Source of the DNA: Mesaphorura yosii
Lineage: Eukaryota > Arthropoda > Collembola > Poduromorpha > Tullbergiidae
Reading direction: 5' to 3'
Assembly: GCA_009869945.1 (NCBI GenBank)
Contig: WIXG01000290.1
Coordinates: 1 to 64,000, forward strand
Length of the DNA stretch: 64,000 nt
Position 1 is the stretch's first letter. Every line of letters begins with the position of its first letter. Below are positions 56,743-64,000 of this stretch, piece after piece. Both the position numbers and the translations under genes were made by a program. Below the pieces are notes generated by a model. That model searched no databases, had not been told where the DNA came from, and worked only from the letters and a program-made list of their open reading frames with translations.

Positions 56743-59700
56743 TCAGAGTCCTCCTCCGCTCCTCTCGACCGTGACTGGCCGGTGGTCTGCCCGCACGCGC
56801 TCCTCCTCCATCTCCGCCATCCGAGCGAAGCGCGAGTTGACGACCGTGCCCGTCTTGATGGCTGACATCATCTGACATACCGAGCCGGGCATTAGATTCA
56901 TTCCGAAACTCAAGGGTTGTTGCTTCTTACCGCGAGGTACTCGTCCAGCTCCACTTGTCCGTTCCTGTTGGTGTCGATTTCTCTCAGGATGTCGTGCAGA
57001 ACTTCGCCAGAAATGTTTTCTCCTTGCCTCTGTCGGAACAAATTCGAACGTGTTAACGTTAGAGTTCAGTGTCGGTTTATTGAGCATTGACGTTGAGTGG
57101 GAGCGTACCTGCATGCCTCTCCTCAGATCCGTGATGGAGATGTAGCCCTTCCTTCCATCGTCCAGCGCGTCGAATCTCTTGGCGTACATTTCCTTCTCCT
57201 CCTTGCTGAGCATGTTAGTGGCCAGTGTGGCCGTCATCTCCTTTGTGGCACGGTTGATTCCTTGGCCCATCTCCGTACGGAGAAAGTCAAGAGCAAGCTG
57301 GTGCTGTCTCTGTAGAAGGAAATGCGACCATAGGCAAATCCTTATGGCAAACAGACGATTTTGGGTAGGGAAAGGAAGTCAAGAAGCCTTACCACTCGCT
57401 CAGCCTTGGACCACTTGAGCTCTTCAGCCTGACCAATTAAATCATCAAAACCTCATTAATGCACTGGTGATGTGAACTGGCCTGTTTGATCCTTACCATG
57501 ATATCGATAATTTGAGGCAGTGCTTCCTCCGCAGCTGAAAAAGGAAAAACCGGTCCATTCAGGCGGCCACATACCCTCAATTAGTTTGACTTCTAACCTT
57601 CGACGTTGAGGAAGGCGAGGCGAAGACGACGCGCGATGACGTCCACCGCGGTCCTGGCGTACTCCTTGATTGCATAGCGCACTTCGGCCCCGATATACGG
57701 AAACTCGCTGTGCAACTTCACTCCAACAACCGGCCACCGTTTGCCAGTTATACTCGCCATCTTTGCCACTGCAAACAGAGTTGCAAATCAGCTCACACGA
57801 CGGCAGAATGAATGACTGTGCTTTCGTGCTCACCTGAGAATGCTCTGTCCCCGTAAGTCTGTGCTAGGTGTTTGGCTACTTCTGACTCGAGGCCCATGTC
57901 CTGCACCAGACGAATGAAGAGCGTGGGGGAGTAGCCGTGCGCGCCCTCCAGCAAGAGCCCCTTCGTCTGGGACGGGTTCAGCGGCTTCAGCTTGCAAGCC
58001 TCGATCGCTGCGTCCAGTGTGTCGGCAGCCATCGACCGGTACGTCGTCCACTTGCCGCCAGCTATCGTGACCAGACCCTGCTTGCTGACGTGGATGATGT
58101 GGTTGCGAGCGAGGGACTGCGTGTCTGGCTTGTTGGGGTCGGAGACCAGCGGTCGGATGCCGCACCACGCCGAGAGGACGTCCCCCCTTCGGACTTCCAG
58201 ATCAGGGCTGAGGTAGTGCTTCACCTGACGACGGGAAGATGAACAGACCGGAGTGAATCAGGTCCAATCACGAAATGCAATTTAATTTTGGCGAGCCGTA
58301 CCTCATTAAGGATAAATTGGATATTCTCCTCGGTGGGGGCCGGAGCGTGAGTGACTGCGCAGGGCGAGTCGGTGGTGCCCGCGATGGTCAGCTTCTGCCA
58401 GGGCAGGAAGAAGATGACTCGGCCGTCTGAGGTGCTGGGATCCAGGAGCCCCATCTCCTCCGGACTGTAGTAGCCCGGCAAGACGATGTGCACTCCCGCG
58501 GAAGGAGCGCATATTTCTTTGGCATCGTGGTCGTCCATCTTCCGAATGGAGTCGGTGAACGGCCCTGTCGCGTTGATGATGCAGCTCGCCCGGACGTTGA
58601 ACTCCTTCCCAGTGATCTCGTCCCTCACTTTGGCTCCCGTGATTCGCATTATCCCCTCCTCGTCCTAGCAGATGTCAGACCTAATTAACGAATTGTGAGT
58701 GCGGGGTCCCGCTTGTTTGCGCTTACGCGTTCCCTGATGAGGTCGGTCACTCGCACGTGGTTGCAGATGGTGGCGCCCAGTCTTGTAGCCGTCAGTGCTA
58801 TGCTGATGTTCATCCGCGCGTCGTTGTGCTGGCCTGAAAAAGGTACGCTTAATTTCGTAAATCCAGTAAGAGCTTAAGGAGGCTCTTACCGTCGTAATAA
58901 ACAAGTGCCCCCACCAGCCTGTCCTTGCGGAGCATGGGAAAGTACTCCAGGGCCTTCTGTTTGCTTAAAACGTACGAGGACTTGACGCATTGCTTCCCTG
59001 CCACCAAGTCGTACATTTTGATGCCGAACCAGTAGTATGGCAGCTGCCAGTGCTTGTACACGGGCAGCATAATAGGGAGAGGAGATGATAAATGCGGCGC
59101 TATGGCCAGGAGATTCGCCCTGGCACAGAGATCAGTACACTAGTTGCAACTGCAAAAAATGTATGATTTGATTTCTAGTGTGGAGTTTACCTTTCATGCA
59201 GGGCCTCCTTTACCATTCTGTACTGTTCTGCACGGACAAGAGAACTGTTACTTTTCACGACCAAATGAAAATCAATAGACGGAGAAGTATATGAAGCGCT
59301 CACCTAAGTCCAATTGCATTATTGCTTTTTGCAAGTACCGCACTCCTCCGTGGATCAGTTTCGTGCTCCGCGAGCTGGTGCCGCTTGAGAAGTCTTCAAG
59401 CTCTACCAAGGCCGTCTTCAACCCTGCAAAAGCAAATGGTGTACAGTGATCACTCCCACGAATTTCAGTGACTGGGGGGTAATATTACCCCTGCTGACTG
59501 AGTCCAAAGCGCAGCCGGCTCCAGTGGCCCCTCCGCCGATGACGAGGACGTCAAAGGTGTCATCCTTCAGAGACTGCAGCTGAGCCTCCCGTGTGGGCAG
59601 CGGTCTCTTGGGCCTCAGATTCAGCTGATTGCTCTCAGCAGCGTTGATTGTCTGCATCAACAAAAAATCATTCTACTCCTACTAGCCTACCGCATTGATC

Positions 59701-59819
59701 AATCTGTAATTTTTCGAGCCAACTACTTTTACGTCGTTGAGGACCCAGCTCGTGGCGAAGCAGCCCCCGCCAATTGCAGCGCCCAGACCGAGGACGTAGC
59801 GCGCCTTATAGAAAGACAT
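56743..59819 (-). CDS. GPD2: Mitochondrial glycerol-3-phosphate dehydrogenase (FAD)
   Basis: Inner-membrane flavoenzyme that oxidises glycerol-3-phosphate and passes electrons to ubiquinone; calcium-regulated. The N-terminus ([19 protein letters not shown]) is a hydrophobic mitochondrial leader. The FAD-binding motif [13 protein letters not shown] lies near residue 60, followed by [69 protein letters not shown] and [14 protein letters not shown]. Near the C-terminus are two EF-hand-like segments: [17 protein letters not shown] and [15 protein letters not shown], the second with an intact loop of Asp, Asn, Asn and Glu. The stop is TGA at 56745-56743. Length and order match animal GPD2. The start is the only Met of a leader exon. 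Confidence 0.95.
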
Positions 59820-62800
59820 CGTCGCTTTCCTCTTCAATTACCGTCCACGATCACTTCGTCCGAGCTCACTGCTACTGGCCAGACTGAGACCGCATGCCGA
59901 TTTTCACTGTACAAAAGCACGCATGAACTTATTGACACACACTAATTAAGACAACTGATAAGTAAGAGATGCGAATGTCCGCACGTACGCAGTCGACTGA
60001 AGACTGGCGAGGAGTGCTGCGAACCGACGAGAGCCGAGGTAGGAGAGACGTTCTGAGCTGTGACTTTATTCCGCACGAGCCAGAGCCCAACTTGGAAGTT
60101 GGCAGAGGCTCGGAAACATCAAGGTCGTAATCACGTTGCTAGTCCGAGTCTGCTCACATGGCTCTCTCAATAGCTACCTTATGACTGCTCTAAATAAATC
60201 CAGACTGTATCACAAGTGTATTTTAAGACATGCTATATACTCTCTGATGTTGGGTCGAGATGAGAGGATGACATTGACACGTACTTATGCGGACATCAAA
60301 ACAAGTGACATGACGAGAGTACTGATTGTATTAGATGCAATGCACCAAGCCAAGTCAACAGTCATGTCAGTCACGTGATTGTTGAAGTGCAACGCTAGAT
60401 CGAAATTGCCTCATGAATCTAAACTAGACTGCAATTATGCAAATGTATCGTTACTACATATTAGTGAAGTGTTAGCGCCCAAATAAGCGAAAGCTTTCAC
60501 ACCAATGAGACAGCTTATCCAATTTTCTGGAACGCTACTACATAAAGTTCGTTTAACTATACATTGCGCTTTGTCATCTCGTCAATTTCGAATTGAACCG
60601 ATGCCTCCAGCCAGCCGAGCTATACGTTGAACTATTGAATGAAACAAATGAAATGAAACCGAAAGTGAATGCAATTTGCCTTCTCCGTTCTTTACGAGTA
60701 CTCGTACTCGTGTTCTCTGCGTTGCGTTGTTGGGCAGATTCGCACAGGACAGTGCGATCGGAGATTCCAAGGGATCTTTTCCGTCATGTGCTCTCGTTTC
60801 ACTGCGCAACTGAATCCCGAACTGGGTTTTATGTACGCGCAGTACGCGTGAAGGCCATGACTCTGCTCTCACGTAGTAATTCATTCCCGACCGAGACCGA
60901 GCAAAATGTTCCAGAACACCGGTCGCCTACCAGCCAGCGACTGTAGACTGCTGCCTGACTGCTTTGCACAACCACAGTCTGCTCTCTTTTACTCTTTTAA
61001 TGGGTCTCTCAAATGAATGAGTGCATGTCGAACGGAAGCAGAGATCAAAGTCCTGCCAAGTCTGCACTCAGTCCCTTGCCTGCAACCCAATCGTGCTTCG
61101 AGCACGGAACGTGACAACCACATCGTCACTCCAATTGAGCCACGCAGCCTGCATTGAAGTTACAAGTTCAGCCGGTCAGAATTGAGTGCCAAGTGCTTGT
61201 GGTTAAGTTAAAGGCGGCGGAGTCTTGTGTGCAGTGCACTCGCCTAAAATTGCATTTGCTAATTTTATTCCCCATCACCGTCAGTTGAGTGTGACAGATT
61301 GTAGCGACAAACATTTCGCGATGAGTGCACGTTGAACGCAAATGTGAGCGCTGTCTCAATGGAACCTTGAATTAAATATTACCAATTGTATATGAGCTTT
61401 GCACGCAGAATGAATTTTGTGAGCCGGCATTTTCTTTGTTCGATCCGGTTGAAATTGGGACTTTGCTAAAGTTGGCTGTTCTTTCTTCTGAATGTATGCT
61501 GAAGCGGAAAGCTGACGCGAAATTTGTGGTGATAAAAAGTGGCGTGGTGGATGCTGTCATTTATTGTTCAGTCGAGGACTCTGCCAGGCTCGTGTAACAG
61601 AGAGCCGAGACAAGTTGCATTGTCGGAGTTTGTGCAGAGTCGCAAGGCGCAACAGTGCAGAGAGAGTGGCCTTCACCGTGCAGAGAGACTAGAACCAGAC
61701 TCCGCACGTCAGCACCACCACTCTTCTGCTCCGTGTCCACAAAGTAGAGGAAACATTCGGCTGTAGAATTCCGCGAAATCAGCTCCTTAATTTTCAAAAT
61801 GCTCAGTAACCATTTCCAGACACTTTGACAGCAAAAGCCAATAGTGCAAGCTAAACCCTACTTTAGTGGCAGTTAAAGTCTGTTTATTGCTGCCCGATTC
61901 GGTTCAAACAGTCAATTTTGCAATTTTGATCCGGTAAAAAGGGTCATTCACGCAGTAGCTGAAAGAAGTCACCAGTCAGACCACAAAGGAATCTAATCAC
62001 AGGAGTTGTGAAGTGTGGAGCTTGCAGTTAGCCTTTGTCAAATTGCATTCGTGCCTGCCTGCCAAACATTCAGATTCGTTGGAATTCAAACACCCGGACT
62101 GCTGAGCTAAAGCTGAGTTAACTACTCCTTATTCCACCGAAATGCTGTGACGGAAGACAAAGAACCTCGCTTCAGTCATTTGAGGATCAAGTCATAGGCA
62201 AGCCAGGTCAGCACAACGTCTCGGTTTCCTCATCTCGTTTACATTTAACGTCCTCGTTAGTCATCTATCATCTTTTTATGTAGGCAGACTCTGCTTGTCC
62301 TGATGTGGTAGCTGGTTGTATGGAGTATACTTGTAATTCCATTGTTTCTGTTCCGCAGTGGGCAGGCAGGCAAGGTAGTGAGCCAAACAGCAAGCTCCTG
62401 AGACGCCAGAGAAGCTAACACACTCAGCACTCGGTAAGTAAGAGAGCCGGAAGTTATAATCTCCACAGTCCAACTTTGTCACTCGTCCAGACTTCGCCGA
62501 GTACAAGTAACAGTGACCCCACATTTGATTTAGATTCAAGTCTAAATTTTTATGAAACCGTGCGGTCGGCTGGCCTCGGCAGCCTTTCGTCTCGCCTTGC
62601 CTCAATAAATTAACTGCAGTTGCAGTGTGTTGATTGTTGAGGTCGTGAGTCGATGACTCGCAAGTGTCGTGTTTATCTTTTGCACTCATTTTTTGTATTT
62701 TCTACGTCCCTTCTGTGTTCCTCCCGCTTTCAAGTATTATTCCATCCACCTCCTCACCGTCGTTGAATAGTTTGAAACCGGTTTCTACACTGCTGTTTAC

Positions 62801-62869
62801 TCGAGTGCATGTGCGTCAGCATCCCTTCTTCGGGACCGGCGTGGTATCCAGCTTGAATTTCGGATAACA
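59820..62869. other. Gap between GPD2 and the bicarbonate transporter
   Basis: About 3 kb without a recognised gene, the longest such gap. Open frames are short and unlike known proteins. It presumably contains the GPD2 promoter and the promoter or untranslated exons of the SLC4 transporter. No tRNA or repeat array is apparent by eye. Confidence 0.5.
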
Positions 62870-63737
62870 ATGAAGCTTTCCGGTGAACAGAGTGACGAAA
62901 TGGAGCGAACTAGGAGCGAAGAAGAAGCCTCGAAGGACCCTGGAGCTCAGCAGCCCCATCAAACATACTCGGAAAAGGATTTTGAAGGTAGGTATCTTAT
63001 CTCTCTTGCATTCAAGAAATGAAGAAATAAGGGCAATCTTGACGCAACTGTTGGTGGGACACAGGTCATCGTGCTCATACAGTCTACGTGGGCGTGCACG
63101 TTCCTGGAGCTCCTCTACCAGGAGGACATCGTCGAAGGTCTCACCACAGGAGGCACCGTCATCAAAAGTCTGCTGGAGGAGGTGGGACGGAGACGAAAGA
63201 TGGACGCCCAGGTACGTTGGTTAAACTTTTGGTTAACTTTTCTAACAAGTACAACGGTTGCAGAGGCATTTCGCATGTCTTTCTATCTCCATAAATGCAA
63301 AGCAAGTAAAACGCCTGATCTGATTGCCTGCTCGATTGATTGTAGTTAAATATAAAGTGCGTTTCGGTAGGCAAGCTTCGTCCCATCTTTGGCTGTTAGT
63401 TGAGTCGCGTGAATTTGTAGTTGAAGTCCCTAGCTTAGTATACTTTTTGACCAACTTTAACCAAAGTTAAGACTCGCGGATTCTCACTGTAAGCAAGATA
63501 AATAAGATCAAAGCTGGCGAGGTGTGTCGGTAAAACGGTCACTTTGTGCATGAACTCACGATTTTATTTTACCAACGTGTTGATTCGTCTTTCGTTTCAT
63601 TTTTATTCACCTTTGCAAGCCTCTCTAATAACACACATTCCGCTCATTACAACAACGTCTGCATCGCCATCGGCCAGCCAAGCGCTGCTGAACGAAGCAC
63701 AGGCAGCAGAAGACTCAAAGACATCGTGTAAGGCTTT
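62870..63737 (+). CDS. Ndae1: Sodium-driven bicarbonate transporter (SLC4, Ndae1-like), 5' part
   Basis: N-terminal cytosolic tail of an SLC4-family Na+/HCO3- transporter. Exon 62870-62987 begins MKLSGEQSDEMERT and ends SEKDFE with one base of the next codon. The exon 63065-63211 then gives GHRAHTVYVGVHVPG followed by a His/Arg-rich stretch (GGHRRRSHHRRHRHQ). The DxEGHR..VYVGVHVPxG..RRH block is the classic start of the Na+-coupled SLC4 group (Ndae1, NBCn). A third candidate exon starts at about 63621 (phase-compatible, Ser/Ala-rich); its identity is weak. The cytosolic core beginning PSQRVQFIL and all membrane helices lie beyond the window. The start is the first ATG of an open exon. Confidence 0.75.
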
Positions 63738-64000
63738 GAAGGTGTTGTGTCTACCGTAATCCACGTTTAAATTAAATTGACGTTGTTTATCATTGCGTTG
63801 CTCAATCAAAGTCTGTTGGAAGTTTTGTTTCACCACCCATTTCTCTCTCCTGAGTCTCCTCCTCTCAGTCCTGCTTTGATTTGACCGCTAGGTCATCGGC
63901 CAGATTGGGTCACGCAGTCAGGAGGTACCGACATGGCTTCGAAGGTCCGAACGGATATCCCCGAGTCATAACTCAGGTGGCCGCAAGTGCATGTGGTTAA

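Noticed and set aside
60593-60946. 117-codon plus-strand frame in the long gap before the SLC4 gene
   Set aside because: No domain, no conserved motif, and not part of a spliced gene I can trace.
63621-63737. Second reading of the third candidate transporter exon (frame with SNNTHSAHYNN)
   Set aside because: Two frames are open and only one keeps the phase of the preceding exon; I left it as weak support and did not name a separate gene.
1-64000. CRISPR arrays, operons of bacterial type, tRNA or rRNA genes
   Set aside because: None seen by eye; spliced eukaryotic genes throughout. A tRNA covariance search would be needed to exclude a single tRNA in the gaps.

Overview
The window is a gene-dense stretch of animal nuclear DNA. 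Genes have many short GT-AG introns, mostly 60-80 bp, both strands are used about equally, and polyadenylation signals are AATAAA. The gene set (the dicistronic stoned locus, Nanos, Additional sex combs, a peanut-type septin, an Ndae1-type SLC4 transporter) points to an arthropod. A small-intron crustacean or basal hexapod would fit, but I cannot name a species from the sequence alone. There are no bacterial, organellar or intact mobile-element features.

Left to right: a C2H2 zinc-finger terminal exon (+) at the edge and a 26-bp tandem repeat; alpha-catulin (-, running off the left edge); ERp44 (+); the stoned locus (-), with stonin-type StnB downstream of StnA, probably on one mRNA; DIS3/Rrp44 exosome nuclease (-); a DIABLO/SMAC homologue (-); RCC1L (-); an M1 aminopeptidase (+); a secreted pancreatic-type lipase (-); NDUFV2 (+); TMEM208 (-); ZDHHC3/7 palmitoyltransferase (+); Nanos (+); Asx (+); EMC8/9 (-); mL42 (+); CDK10 (-); a septin-7/peanut homologue (+); rhophilin (-); mitochondrial glycerol-3-phosphate dehydrogenase (-); and the 5' end of a sodium-driven bicarbonate transporter (+, running off the right edge). 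I traced exon by exon, with consistent splice phases, alpha-catulin, ERp44, StnB, DIABLO, NDUFV2, Nanos and mL42.

Many neighbours alternate head-to-head and tail-to-tail, with head-to-head spacings of about 0.5-0.7 kb (likely shared promoters) and tail-to-tail gaps of 100-200 bp. Most genes are unrelated housekeeping functions: secretion and ER quality control (ERp44, TMEM208, EMC8/9), mitochondria (DIABLO, RCC1L, NDUFV2, mL42, GPD2), RNA decay (DIS3), endocytosis (stoned). Germline and Polycomb regulators (Nanos, Asx) sit side by side. The most interesting points are the StnA/StnB bicistron with a UAA-AUG minicistron between the reading frames, a perfect 25-bp intronic inverted repeat in the mL42 gene, predicted loss of one DIS3 PIN catalytic acid, an altered GAMEN motif in the aminopeptidase, and an unusual Cys-rich N-terminus on the DIABLO homologue.
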